DNA of 64,000 nucleotides from Larix kaempferi (GCA_027924585.1 BSBM01000917.1:9229501-9293500); one strand, 5' to 3'; counted from the first letter of the stretch, positions 1 to 10,093 are shown. Numbers and translations: made by a program. The notes: generated by a model not told the origin, from the letters alone.

Positions 1-605
1 GACGCATGCGCAAACTATAGAAAGTCGTTATGACATAGAATGTGAATACTTTGTAGATTCCATTTATGAAATAAAACACATTTTCTAAAAACTCGTGTTT
101 TTTGCGAAATCATGTAAACCTTCTAGAAGCTGTGATTTCAAAAAACGGTGGAAGTAAGCTTTTCTTATCTCCGGACGCATGCGCAAACTATAGAAAGTCG
201 TTATGACGTAGAATGTGCATACTTTTTTGATTCCATTTATGAAATAGAACACATTTTCTAAAAACTCGTGTTTTTTAAGAAATCATGTAAACCTTCTAGA
301 AGCTGCGATTTTAAAAAACGGGGGAAGTAAGCTTTTCTTATTTCCAAACGCATGCGCAAACTATAGAAAGTCGTTATGACGTAGAATGTGCATACTTTGT
401 TGATTCCATTTATGAAATAAAATACATTTTCTAAAAACTCATGTTTTTTAAGAAATCATGTAAACCTTCTACAAGCTGTGATTTTAAAAAACGGTGGAAG
501 TAAGCTTCTCTTATTTCCGGACGCATGCGCAAACTATAGAATGTCATTATGACGTAGAATGTGCATACTTTGTAGATTCCATTTATGAAATAAAACACAT
601 TTTCT

Positions 606-621
606 AAAAACTCGTGTTTTT
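606..621. other. Short dyad symmetry in satellite monomer
   Basis: AAAAAC and GTTTTT flank a TCGT loop, giving a 6-bp stem with a 4-nt loop. The dyad is kept in most monomers that read CTCGTG. It is lost where the copy reads CTCTTTTTTTTT, ACTAGTG or CTCATG. Short dyads are common in centromeric satellites and may favour non-B DNA. On its own this is a weak signal. Confidence 0.3.
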
Positions 622-638
622 TACGAAATCATGTAAAC

Positions 639-648
639 CTTCTAGAAG
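639..648. promoter_or_regulatory. Heat-shock-element-like palindrome in satellite monomer
   Basis: The 10-bp perfect palindrome CTTCTAGAAG contains TTCnnGAA, the two-unit core recognised by heat-shock factors. It is shown here in one monomer but recurs in most monomers of the window. Variants such as TTCTAGATG, TTCTACAAG and TTTTAACAG break it in certain classes. A third nGAAn unit, needed for a strong trimer site, is imperfect: AAA stands where GAA would be expected upstream. Binding is therefore a possibility, not a conclusion. Confidence 0.35.
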
Positions 649-690
649 CTGTGATTTTAAAAAATGGTGGAAGTAAGCTTTTCTTATTTC

Positions 691-2591
691 CGGACGGATG
701 CACAAACTATAGAATGTCGTTATGACGTAGAATGTGCATACTTTGTAGATTGCATTTATGAAATAAAACACATTTTCTAAAAACTCGTGTTTTTTACGAA
801 ATCATGTAAACCTTCTAGATGCTGTGATTTTAAAGAATGGTGGAAGTAAGCTTTTCTTATTTCCGGACGCATGCGCAAACTATATAAAGTTGTTATGACG
901 TAGAATGTGGATACTTTGTTGATTCTATTTATGAAATAAAACACATTTTCTAAAACCTCGTGTTTTTTAAGAAATCATGTAAACCTTCTAGAAGCTGTGA
1001 TTTTAAAAAACGGGGAAGTAAGCTTTTCTTATTTCCAAACGCATGCGCAAACTATAGAAAGTCGTTATGACATAGAATGTGCATACTTTGTTGATTCCAT
1101 TTATGAAATAAAACACATTTTCTAAAAACTCATGTTTTTTGAGAAATCATGTAAACCTTCTAGAAGCTGTGATTTTAAAAAATGGGGGAAGTAAGCTTTT
1201 CTTATTTCCGGACGCATGCGCAAAATATAGAAAGTCGTTATGACATAGAATGTGAATACTTTGTAGATTTCATCTATGAAATAAAACACATTTTCTAAAA
1301 ACTCGTGTTTTTTGCGAAATCATGTAAAACTTCTAGAAGCTGTGATTTCAAAAAACGGTGGAAGTAAGCTTTTCTTATTTCCGGACGCATGCGCAAACTA
1401 TAGAAAGTCGTTATGACGTAGAATGTGCATACTTTGTTGATTCCATTTATGAAATAGAACACATTTTCTAAAAACTCGTGTTTTTTAAGAAATCATGTAA
1501 ACCTTCTAGAAGCTGTGATTTTAAAAAACGGGGGAAGTAAGATTTTCTTATTTCCAAACGCACGCGCAAACTATAGAAAGTCCTTATGACGTAGAATGTG
1601 CATACTTTGTTCATTCCATTTATGAAATAAAGCACATTTTCTAAAAACTCGTGTTTTTTAAGAAATCATGTAAACCTTCTAGAAGCTGTGATTTTAAAAA
1701 ACGGGGGAAGTAAGCGTTTCTTATTTCCGGACGCATGCCCAAACTATAGAAAGTCGTTATGACGTAGAGTGTGCATACTTTGTAGATTCCATTTATGAAA
1801 TAAAACACATTTTCTAAAAACTCGTGTTTTTTACGAAATCATGTAAACCTTCTAGAAGCTGTGATTTTAAAAAACGGCGGAAGTAAGCTTTTCTTATTTC
1901 CGGACGCATGCGCAACTATAGAATGTCGTTATGACGTAGAATGTGCATACTTTGTAGATTCCATTTATGAAATAAAACACATTTTCTAAAAACTCGTGTT
2001 TTTTACGAAATCATGTAAACCTTCTAGAAGCTATGATTTTAAAAAACGGGCGAAGTAAGCTTTTCTTATTTCTGGACGCATGCGCAAACTATAGAAAGTC
2101 GTTATGACGTAGAATGTGCATACTTTGTTGATTCTATTTATGAAATAAAACACATTTTCTAAAAACTCGTGTTTTTTAAGAAATCATGTAAACCTCCTAG
2201 AAGCTGTGATTTTAAAAAACGGGGGAAGTAAGCTTTTCTTATTTCCAAACGTATGCGCAAACTATAGAAAGTCGTTATGACGTAGAATGTGCATACTTTG
2301 TTGATTCCATTTATGAAATAAAACACATTTTCTAAAAACTCGTGTTTTTTAAGAAATCATGTAAACCTTCTAGAAGTTGTGATTTTAAAAAACGGGGGAA
2401 GTAAGCTTTTCATATTTCCGGACGCATGCGGAAACTATATAAAGTCGTTATGACGTAGAATGTGCATACTTTGTAGATTCCATTTATGAAATAAAACACA
2501 TTTTCTAAAAACTCGTGTTTTTTACGAAATCATGTAAACCTTCTAGAAGCTGTGATTTTAAAAAATGGTGGAAGTAAGCTTTTCTTATTTC
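691..2591 (+). repeat. Higher-order repeat, 11-monomer unit, copy 1
   Basis: This 1,901-bp block of 11 monomers is repeated directly in tandem at 2592-4492. It starts near the monomer with CGGACGGATGCAC. It contains in order the class with GACATAG and GCGAAATC, the class with GAAATAGAACAC, the class with CACGCGC, CCTTATG and AAAGCAC, and the class with GTTTCTT and ATGCCCAAAC. Reading by eye I count about nine substitutions between the copies, roughly 99.5% identity, far above the identity between neighbouring monomers. The exact start could lie up to about 130 bp further left. Confidence 0.88.
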
Positions 2592-4492
2592 CGGACGGAT
2601 GCACAAACTATAGAATGTCGTTATGACGTAGAATGTGCATACTTTGTAGATTGCATTTATGAAATAAAACACATTTTCTAAAAACTCGTGTTTTTTACGA
2701 AATCATGTAAACCTTCTAGATGCTGTGATTTTAAAGAATGGTGGAAGTAAGCTTTTCTTATTTCCGGACGCATGCGCAAACTATATAAAGTCGTTATGAC
2801 GTAGAATGTGGATACTTTGTTGATTCTATTTATGAAATAAAACACATTTTCTAAAACCTCGTGTTTTTTAAGAAATCATGTAAACCTTCTAGAAGCTGTG
2901 ATTTTAAAAAACGGGGAAGTAAGCTTTTCTTATTTCCAAACGCATGCGCAAACTATAGAAAGTCGTTATGACGTAGAATGTGCATACTTTGTTGATTCCA
3001 TTTATGAAATAAAACACATTTTCTAAAAACTCATGTTTTTTGAGAAATCATGTAAACCTTCTAGAGGCTGTGATTTTAAAAAATGGGGGAAGTAAGCTTT
3101 TCTTATTTCCGGACGCATGCGCAAACTATAGAAAGTCGTTATGACATAGAATGTGAATACTTTGTAGATTTCATCTATGAAATAAAACACATTTTCTAAA
3201 AACTCGTGTTTTTTGCGAAATCATGTAAAACTTCTAGAAGCTGTGATTTCAAAAAACGGTGGAAGTAAGCTTTTCTTATTTCCGGACGCATGCGCAAACT
3301 ATAGAAAGTCGTTATGACGTAGAATGTGCATACTTTGTTGATTCCATTTATGAAATAGAACACATTTTCTAAAAACTCGTGTTTTTTAAGAAATCATGTA
3401 AACCTTCTAGAAGCTGTGATTTTAAAAAACGGGGGAAGTAAGATTTTCTTATTTCCAAACGCACGCGCAAACTATAGAAAGTCCTTATGACGTAGAATGT
3501 GCATACTTTGTTCATTCCATTTATGAAATAAAGCACATTTTCTAAAAACTCGTGTTTTTTAAGAAATCATGTAAACCTTCTAGAAGCTGTGATTTTAAAA
3601 AACGGGGGAAGTAAGCGTTTCTTATTTCCGGACGCATGCCCAAACTATAGAAAGTCGTTATGACGTAGAGTGTGCATAATTTGTAGATTCCATTTATGAA
3701 ATAAAACACATTTTCTAAAAACTCGTGTTTTTTACGAAATCATGTAAACCTTCTAGAAGCTGTGATTTTAAAAAACGGCGGAAGTAAGCTTTTCTTATTT
3801 TCGGACGCATGCGCAACTATAGAATGTCGTTATGACGTAGAATGTGCATACTTTGTAGATTCCATTTATGAAATAAAACACATTTTCTAAAAACTCGTGT
3901 TTTTTACGAAATCATGTAAACCTTCTAGAAGCTATGATTTTAAAAAACGGGCGAAGTAAGCTTTTCTTATTTCTGGACGCATGCGCAAACTATAGAAAGT
4001 CGTTATGACGTAGAATGTGCATACTTTGTTGATTCTATTTATGAAATAAAACACATTTTCTAAAAACTCGTGTTTTTTAAGAAATCATGTAAACCTCCTA
4101 GAAGCTGTGATTTTAAAAAACGGGGGAAGTAAGCTTTTCTTATTTCCAAACGTATGCGGAAACTATAGAAAGTCGTTATGACGTAGAATGTGCATACTTT
4201 GTTGATTCCATTTATGAAATAAAACACATTTTCTAAAAACTCGTGTTTTTTAAGAAATCATGTAAACCTTCTAGAAGTTGTGATTTTAAAAAACGGGGGA
4301 AGTAAGCTTTTCATATTTCCGGACGCATGCGGAAACTATATAAAGTCGTTATGGCGTAGAATGTGCATACTTTGTAGATTCCATTTATGAAATAAAACAC
4401 ATTTTCTAAAAACTCGTGTTTTTTACGAAATCATGTAAACCTTCTAGAAGCTGTGATTTTAAAAAATGGTGGAAGTAAGCTTTTCTTATTTC
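2592..4492 (+). repeat. Higher-order repeat, 11-monomer unit, copy 2
   Basis: This is the second copy of the 1,901-bp unit, colinear with 691-2591 throughout. The next monomer, starting near 4493, has GCATGCGC and TATGCGGTAG rather than the GGATGCAC expected for a third copy, so the duplication ends there. Differences from copy 1 include GCATAATTTG near 3675 (copy 1 has GCATACTTTG) and ATGGCG near 4352 (copy 1 has ATGACG). Confidence 0.88.
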
Positions 4493-7409
4493 CGGACGCA
4501 TGCGCAAACTATAGAAAGTCGTTATGCGGTAGAATGTGCATACTTTGTAGATTCCATTTATGAAATAAAACACATTTTCTAAAAAGTCGTGTTTTTTACG
4601 AAATCATGTAAACCTTCTAGAAGCTGTGATTTTAAAAAACGGTGGAAGTAAGCTTTTCTTATTTCCGGACGTATGCGCAAACTATAGAAAGTCGTTATGA
4701 CGTAGAATGTGCATACTTTGTAGATTCCATTTATGAAATAAGACACATTTTCTAAAAACTCTTTTTTTTTACGAAATCATGTAAACCTTCTAGAAGCTGT
4801 GATTTTAAAAAACAGGGGAAGTAAGCTTTTCTTATTTCCGGACGCATGCGCAAACTATACAATGTCGTTATGACGTAGAATGTGCATAGTTTGTAGATTC
4901 CATTGATGAAATAAAACACATTTTCTAAAAACTCGTGTTTTTTACGAAATCATGTAAACCTTCTAGATGCTGTGATTTTAAAAAATGGTGGAAGTAAGCT
5001 TTTCTTATTCCCGGACGCATGCGCAAACTATAGAAAGTCGTTATGACGTAGAATGTGCATACTTTGTAGATTCCATTTATGAAATAAAACGCATTTTCTA
5101 AAAACTCGTGTTTTTTACGAAATCATGTAAACCTTCTAGAAGCTGTGATTTTAAAAATGGTGGAAGTAAGCTTTTCTTATTTCCGGACGCATGCACAAAC
5201 TATAGAAAGTCGTTATGACGTAGAATGTGCATACTTTGTAGATTCCATTTATGAAATAAAACACATTTTCTAAAAACTCTTTTTTTTTACGAAATCATGT
5301 AAACCTTCTAGAAGCTGTGATTTTAAAAAACGGGGGAAGTAAGCTTTTCTTATTTCCGGACGCATGCGCAAACTATAGAAAGTCGTTATGCCGTAGAATG
5401 TGCATACTTTGTTGATTCCATTTATGAAATAAAACACATTTTCTAAAAACTCGTGTTTTTTAAGAAATCATGTAAACCTTCTAGAAGCTGTGATTTTAAA
5501 AAACGGGGGAAGTAAGCTTTTCTTATTTCCGGACGCATGCACAAACTATAGAATGTCGTTATGACGTAGAATGTGCATACTTTGTAGATTCCATTTATGA
5601 AATAAAACACATTTTCTAAAAACTCGTGTTTTTTACGAAATCATGTAAACCTTCTAGATGCTGTGATTTTAAAGAATGGTGGAAGTAAGCTTTTCTTATT
5701 TCCGGATGTATGCGCAAACTATAGAAAGTCGTTATGACGTAGAATGTGCATACTTTGTAGATTCCATTTATGAAATAAGACACATTTTCTAAAAACTCTT
5801 TTTTTTTACGAAATCATGTAAACCTTCTAGAAGCTGTGATTTTAAAAAACGGTGGTAGTAAGCTTTTCTTATTTTCGGACGCATGCGCAAACTACAGAAA
5901 GTCGTTATGACGTAGAATGTGCATACTTTGTTGATTCCAGTTATGAAATAAAACACATTTTCTAAAAACTCGTGTTTTTTAACAAATCATGTAAACCTTC
6001 TAGAAGCTGTGATTTTAAAAAACGGGGGAAGTAAGCTTTTCTTATTTCCGGACGGATGCGCAAACTATAGAAAGTCGTTATGACGTAGAATGTGCATACT
6101 TTGTAGATTCCATTTATGAAATAAAACACATTTTCTAAAAACTCGTGTTTTTTACGAAATCATGTAAACCTTCTAGAAGCTGTGATTTTAAAAAACGGTG
6201 GAAGTAAGCTTCTCTTATTTCCGGACGCATGCGCAAACTATAGAATGTTGTTATGACGTAGAATGTGCATAGTTTGTAGATTCCATTTATGAAATAAAAC
6301 ACATTTTCTAAAAACTCGTGTTTTTTACGAAATCATGTAGACCTTCTAGATGCTGTGATTTTAAAAAATGGTGGAAGTAAGCTTTTCTTATTCCTGGATG
6401 CATGCGCAAACTATAGAAAGTCGTTATGACGTAGAATGTGCATACTTTGTATATTCCATTTATGAAATAAAACGCATTTTCTAAAAACTCGTGTTTTTTA
6501 CGAAATCATGTAAACCTTCTAGAAGCTGTGATTTTAAAAATGGTGGAAGTAAGCTTTTCTTATTTCCGGACGCATGCGCAAACTATAGAAAGTCGTTATG
6601 ACGTAGAATGTGCATACTTTGTAGATTCCATTTATTAAATAAAACACATTTTCTAAAAACTCTTTTTTTTTACGAAATCATGTAAACCTTCTAGAAGCTG
6701 TGATTTTTACAAACGGGGGAAGTAAGCTTTTCTTATTTCCGGACGCATGCGCAAACTATAGAAAGTCGTTATGCCGTAGAATGTGCATACTTTGTTGATT
6801 CCATTTATGAAATAAAACACATTTTCTAAAAACTCGTGTTTTTTAAGAAATCATGTAAACCTTCTAGAAGCTGTGATTTTAAAAAATGGGGGAAGTAAGC
6901 TTTTCTTATTTCCGGACGCATGCACAAACTATAGAAAGTAGTTATGACGTAGAATGTGCATACTTTGTAGATTCCATTTATGAAATAAAACACATTTTCT
7001 AAAAACTCGTGTTTTTTACGAAATCATGTAAACCTTCTAGATGCTGTGATTTTAAAAAATGGTGGAAGTAAGATTTTCTTATTTCCGGACGCATGCGCAA
7101 ACTATAGAAAGTCGTTAAGACGTAGAATGTGCATACTTTGTAGATTCCATTTATGAAATAAAACAAATTTTCTAAAAACTCGTGTTTTTTACAAAATCAT
7201 GTAAACCTTCTAGATGCTGTGATTTTAAAAAATGGTGTCAGTAAGCTTTTCTTATTTCCGGACGCATGCGCAAACTATAGAAAGTCGTTATGACGTAGAA
7301 TGTGCATACTTTGTTGATTCCATTTATGAAATAAAACACATTTTATAAAAACTCGTGTTTTTTAAGAAATCATGTAAACCTTCTATAAGCTGTGATTTTA
7401 AAAAATGGG

Positions 7410-7414
7410 GGAAG
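7410..7414. other. Target site duplication, left
   Basis: GGAAG immediately precedes the TG end of the left LTR. The same five bases follow the CA end of the right LTR at 10365-10369. In uninterrupted monomers the sequence reads GGGGGAAGTAAGC, which shows that GGAAG belongs to the satellite and was duplicated on integration. Five bases is the usual size for LTR retrotransposon integrases. Confidence 0.95.
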
Positions 7415-8167
7415 TGTAAAATTAGTCACAGCAGATCTATGAACAAGTAAATCAATCACAACAGATGAACATAGAAAATATGGTGTAAAACTGTGCAAAA
7501 CATGCACACTGCTCAATATCCCAATAAGGGTGAATGAATTACAATAGAATACAATATCTGTCAATGAGCAATTCGAATTGACTAAGTAGGCCATTCGAAT
7601 CACTGAATGGAGTAGCTTGAATCTGTCTAGGAGTTCTCATAAATCATCGGTGGTACTCATCAATCACAACAACCAGTCATCCAGGTGTCAATCTGAGTCT
7701 AACTGAGCATAATAAATGTAACTGAAGTGTGTAGCACTGATATAGGATCTGGAGGCTCAATGGGGGCGCATGGGAGGCTAACTGAAGTCAGAACAAGTCA
7801 CCTAATCGAACTGGAGGTCAAACGGAAGTGATACAGTCAGTCGGGAGTGAAACTAGCCTCAAATCAGGGAGAATCGGAGCTAACTGAATGTAACTGGAGT
7901 GAATCTGCAGTGGTAGGTGAACAAGTGCGCCCTTCTCTGGCAGTAGGTGAGAAGTGGGCGCCTTTCAGCTTAGGAGGGCTAAGACTCTGTGGTAAGTGGC
8001 TCCCGGGTGCTAGAAGAAGGTGGATAAGGTGCTGGAGGCATCAAACTGGTGACTGGGATGCATGCCTGTGCATGCAAAACCCTAGATTCTGCATATCCTG
8101 AAATAGATCATGCAGGATCCCGAAATAGATGATGTATCCCGAAATAGATGATGTGGATATCCGAACA
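7415..8167 (-). repeat. LTR (3' LTR of the minus-strand element)
   Basis: On the plus strand it begins TGTAAAATTAG and ends ATCCGAACA. On the element strand this is TGTTCGG...TTTTACA, with the canonical TG/CA ends. It is 753 bp, identical in length to the right LTR. It adjoins the polypurine tract at 8168, which identifies it as the downstream LTR. Open frames inside it, such as 7847-8101 plus, occur equally in the other LTR and are not supported as genes. Confidence 0.95.
8094..8153. repeat. Triplicated motif in left LTR
   Basis: Three consecutive copies of a roughly 17-22-bp motif with the core GAAATAGATSATG lie close to the plus-strand end of the LTR, which is the start of U3 on the element strand. 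The same triplet is at 10291-10350 in the other LTR. Repeated U3 motifs often act as enhancers in plant Copia elements; that role is inference here. Confidence 0.6.
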
Positions 8168-8178
8168 CCCCCCCTCAA
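8168..8178 (-). other. Polypurine tract
   Basis: On the element strand the sequence is TTGAGGGGGGG directly followed by the LTR start TGTTCGG. This position and composition fit the primer for plus-strand DNA synthesis. It resembles the TTTGAGGGGG tract common in plant Copia elements. Confidence 0.85.
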
Positions 8179-8350
8179 GCTAGACTATGATGTGCCAATA
8201 AAAATAATGTGGGGCCCTGGTAACTAAGACCAAAGGTCACCCCGATACAATAATAATCCAAACTAATAACAGTCAATAAACCGAGGAAATGGGGAAAACC
8301 TCATGGGAAAAATACCCCCCCTCAAAATAGACTGTAGTACACCAAAAGAT
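8179..8350 (-). other. 3' untranslated internal region with second polypurine-like tract
   Basis: This noncoding stretch lies between the ORF stop and the polypurine tract. At 8315-8324 it holds a second TTGAGGGGGG sequence on the element strand, nearly identical to the tract at 8168-8178 and about 147 bp upstream of it. No start codon context, conserved domain or RNA gene is seen here. Confidence 0.6.
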
Positions 8351-9400
8351 TTAACTGCTCCAAAATAAAGTAGATATGTCTGGAGGTATCTTACTCTTGG
8401 GAGTAAATGGATTATGCTCCAAAAACATGTGCTTGAATTCTCCATCAGTGGATGCAAGCGAATGTGGAGACTTGAAGAACTTGCTCTTCATACCGAAAAT
8501 GGTGAGAACAAATCTGAAAATATAAGGATGATCCTGGAACCTGTGATTCGAACCAAGTGAGGTAGGAATAGCTCCAATCGGATAAAATAGATCTTGAAAC
8601 TTGAACTTCTTATCAATAGAAGTTAAATCAGCTCCAAAAATAGATGAATGGTTTCTTGAGATCTCCTTTGAACCAACAAGGGTGAGATCAAAACCAAAAT
8701 CAGCAAAAAGTGCATGAGAATTGAACTCAAGCGAATGGTAGTGCTCTTCATCTTTATTAAAAATCTGAGAAACTTTGCAAATGATAGAACATAAGTCTAT
8801 AGAAGGCATGCAATCAAGGAGGGCGAATTCTTCACCTCCAAAAACGGATTTTACCTCCAAAACATCAAGTAGATCATTATTCTGCATGCCGACAAACTCA
8901 TGTGAAGGAGAGGATTCAAGAACCTCTTCGGAATATAGAGTATGAGCTTGTTTATCTTGCTCAGAATTCGAAATAGAAGACTTTGAGAGAATGAGTGTTG
9001 AATCTACAGTTTCTTCTTCATCTTGAACAATTGTTGAGGCCAACACATGATCGAAAAGAACACATAAGGAGATCTCACTGGGCTTGTTCTCCAAAAGGCT
9101 AGCATGATCCTCTTCTTCCTGCTTTCCAAATTCTCTGTCAAGTTGGACCCATAGATCACTTGGATTTTCAGCAGTCTTACTGAGGTAGCGCATACAAGGA
9201 GACATAGCAAGACATATTGCTCCAAAAGCTCTGTCACAATCATTGAGCCAATCATTCTCCTCTTCATCGGAATCAAAAACTCTTGTATTACCAATGCACA
9301 TATCAAAAAGACATTGTCTCTTCAAGAATGCAATCATCTTTGGTTTCCATTCATCATAGTTGAATGGAGTAAGAATATTTTGTGAAGAAGAAGTCTCCAT
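8351..9400 (-). CDS. Gag-like ORF of non-autonomous retroelement, 349 aa
   Basis: This intact ORF starts at ATG (9398-9400, complement) and stops at TAA (8351-8353). Residues 1-95 look like the N-terminus of plant Copia Gag (DUF4219/UBN2-type): LTPFNYDEWKPKM with Trp18, then Trp51, AFGAICLAMSP at 58-68, and LWVQLDREFGKQ at 83-94 with Trp84. Such Gag proteins form the cytoplasmic particle that packages element RNA. Residues 95-230 are acidic and rich in Ser and Glu, with no recognisable domain. Residues about 233-332 form a degenerate tandem repeat of exactly 20 residues. No CCHC zinc knuckle and no protease Asp-Ser/Thr-Gly motif is present. The ORF has no frameshift, consistent with a young element or with selection. 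The start is the first ATG after the leader in this frame. The function of the C-terminal half is unknown to me. Confidence 0.8.
   Translation of the reverse strand: METSSSQNILTPFNYDEWKPKMIAFLKRQCLFDMCIGNTRVFDSDEEENDWLNDCDRAFGAICLAMSPCMRYLSKTAENPSDLWVQLDREFGKQEEEDHASLLENKPSEISLCVLFDHVLASTIVQDEEETVDSTLILSKSSISNSEQDKQAHTLYSEEVLESSPSHEFVGMQNNDLLDVLEVKSVFGGEEFALLDCMPSIDLCSIICKVSQIFNKDEEHYHSLEFNSHALFADFGFDLTLVGSKEISRNHSSIFGADLTSIDKKFKFQDLFYPIGAIPTSLGSNHRFQDHPYIFRFVLTIFGMKSKFFKSPHSLASTDGEFKHMFLEHNPFTPKSKIPPDISTLFWSS
8405..8704 (-). repeat. Degenerate 60-bp / 20-residue tandem repeat inside the gag-like ORF
   Basis: In the 349-aa ORF, anchor triplets fall at exact 20-residue steps: DLT at 238, DLT at 258, IPT at 278, VLT at 298 and a weaker AST near 316-318. 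A second anchor follows five residues later: GSK 243, DKK 263, GSN 283, GMK 303. A third follows at FQD 268, FQD 288 and FFK 308. At DNA level the units share TCACC/TTAAC followed by TTGGTTC-like sequence. This indicates old internal 60-bp duplications that kept the frame. I do not recognise the repeat family. Confidence 0.65.
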
Positions 9401-9597
9401 CTTTGCATTAGCGAATGCACATAGAGGAAGTAAGAAACCTGCAAATCACACACAAACAAACACTATGTTTTCATCCTTGCATGCACATGAGCGAATGCAC
9501 ATGAGATTTTGCATGCCGCTGCTGAAATATGTTTGTGAGCAAAGATTGCTCTCTCTTCATGTAGAACACCTGTAGAAAAGAAATCTTGTCCCTGTCA
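9401..9597 (-). other. Untranslated leader of the retroelement
   Basis: This is about 197 bp between the primer-binding site and the ORF start on the element strand. This is the usual position of packaging and dimerisation signals in LTR elements. The GCGAATGCACATGAG-like words around 9411-9505 give some local self-similarity. A plus-strand open frame across 9360-9575 is not supported as a gene. Confidence 0.5.
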
Positions 9598-9611
9598 TGG
9601 CTCTGATACCA
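9598..9611 (-). other. Primer-binding site, initiator Met tRNA
   Basis: Read on the minus strand from the LTR inward, the sequence is TGGTATCAGAGCCA, complementary to the 3' end of plant initiator methionine tRNA. It starts directly at the LTR end with no spacer. It fixes the element's orientation as minus strand, because reverse transcription of minus-strand DNA starts next to the 5' LTR. Confidence 0.93.
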
Positions 9612-9896
9612 TGTAAAATTAGTCACAGCAGATCTATGAACAAGTAAATCAATCACAACAGATGAACATAGAAAATATGGTGTAAAACTGTGCAAAACAT
9701 GCACACTGCTCAATATCCCAATAAGGGTGAATGAATTACAATAGAATACAATATCTGTCAATGAGCAATTCGAATTGACTAAGTAGGCCATTCGAATCAC
9801 TGAATGGAGTAGCTTGACTCTGTCTAGGAGTTCTCATAAATCATCGGTGGTACTCATCAATCACAACAACCAGTCATCCAGGTGTCAATCTGAGTC

Positions 9897-10093
9897 TAAC
9901 TGAGTATAATAAATGTAACTGAAGTGTGTAGCACTGATATAGGATCTGGAGGCTCAGTGGGGGCGCATGGGAGGCTAACTGAAGTCAGAACAAGTCACCT
10001 AATCGAACTGGAGGTCAAACGGAAGTGATACAGTCAGTCGGGAGTGAAACTAGCCTCAAATCAGGGAGAATCGGAGCTAACTGAATGTAACTG
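9897..10093. promoter_or_regulatory. Cluster of MYB-like CAGTTA motifs in LTR
   Basis: Five copies of TAACTG on the plus strand (CAGTTA on the element strand) start at 9897, 9916, 9976, 10078 and 10088. They match the CNGTTR consensus for plant MYB factors. Three of them lie upstream of the candidate TATA box in element orientation and two lie downstream. The same five occur in the left LTR at 7700-7896. Some plant Copia LTRs are MYB- or stress-responsive; the role here is inferred only. Confidence 0.4.
9935..9943 (-). promoter_or_regulatory. Candidate TATA box of the element
   Basis: CCTATATCA on the minus strand lies about 420 bp from the outer end of the 5' LTR. It is the best TATA-like sequence in the LTR. 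No transcription start can be verified from sequence. No AATAAA signal was seen on the element strand of the LTR, so the end of the transcript is not defined. Confidence 0.35.

Larger units (their letters stand above)
519..691 (+). repeat. Representative 173-bp satellite monomer
   Basis: This is one complete monomer, chosen as a reference because it is close to the common sequence. Counted from its GGACGCATGC start, the landmarks are GCATGC at the beginning, TGACGT near base 33, the class-diagnostic triplet TAG or TTG near base 55-57, the diagnostic ACG or AAG near base 105-107, TTCTAGAA near base 121-130, and AAGCTT near base 158. An AAAAAC/GTTTTT dyad with a TCGT loop sits at 606-621. No coding capacity is apparent. 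I do not recognise the monomer as a named satellite family. Confidence 0.95.
1..7414 (+). repeat. 173-bp satellite array, left part
   Basis: This is a head-to-tail tandem array of about 43 monomers. The start motif GGACGCATGCGC (or its AAACGC variant) recurs at 174, 347 and 520 and onward at 173-bp steps, with rare variants of 171-175 bp. The monomer has about 33% G+C. Most copies carry a HindIII site (AAGCTT), an XbaI site inside CTTCTAGAAG, the palindrome GCATGC and a TGACGT motif. Every copy read has the same orientation. Monomer length and array size fit plant centromeric or heterochromatic satellites, but function is inference. No gene is seen; short minus-strand ORFs are by-products of the repeat. 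The array is open at the left edge and is cut at 7414 by a retrotransposon. Confidence 0.97.

Noticed and set aside
519-691. CENP-B-box-like sequence in the monomer.
   Set aside because: No stretch matches the essential TTCG...CGGGA core with correct spacing, and plants do not need a CENP-B box. The CGG near TTTCCGGACG is not sufficient.
7370-7603. 77-codon minus-strand ORF across the satellite/LTR border, and the similar 109-codon frame at 9471-9800.
   Set aside because: Both read through LTR sequence in the same frame, and the first ends in satellite. They are chance frames without domains.
7847-8101. 84-codon plus-strand ORF in the left LTR, with a twin at 10044-10298.
   Set aside because: It lies wholly inside the LTR on the strand opposite to the element and has no recognisable domain. 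The two copies are alike because LTRs are duplicates.
9004-9306. 100-codon minus-strand ORF inside the gag-like region, and the plus-strand frame 9360-9575.
   Set aside because: The first overlaps the 349-codon ORF in another frame and is its shadow. The second crosses the gag start and leader on the opposite strand. Neither has a domain.
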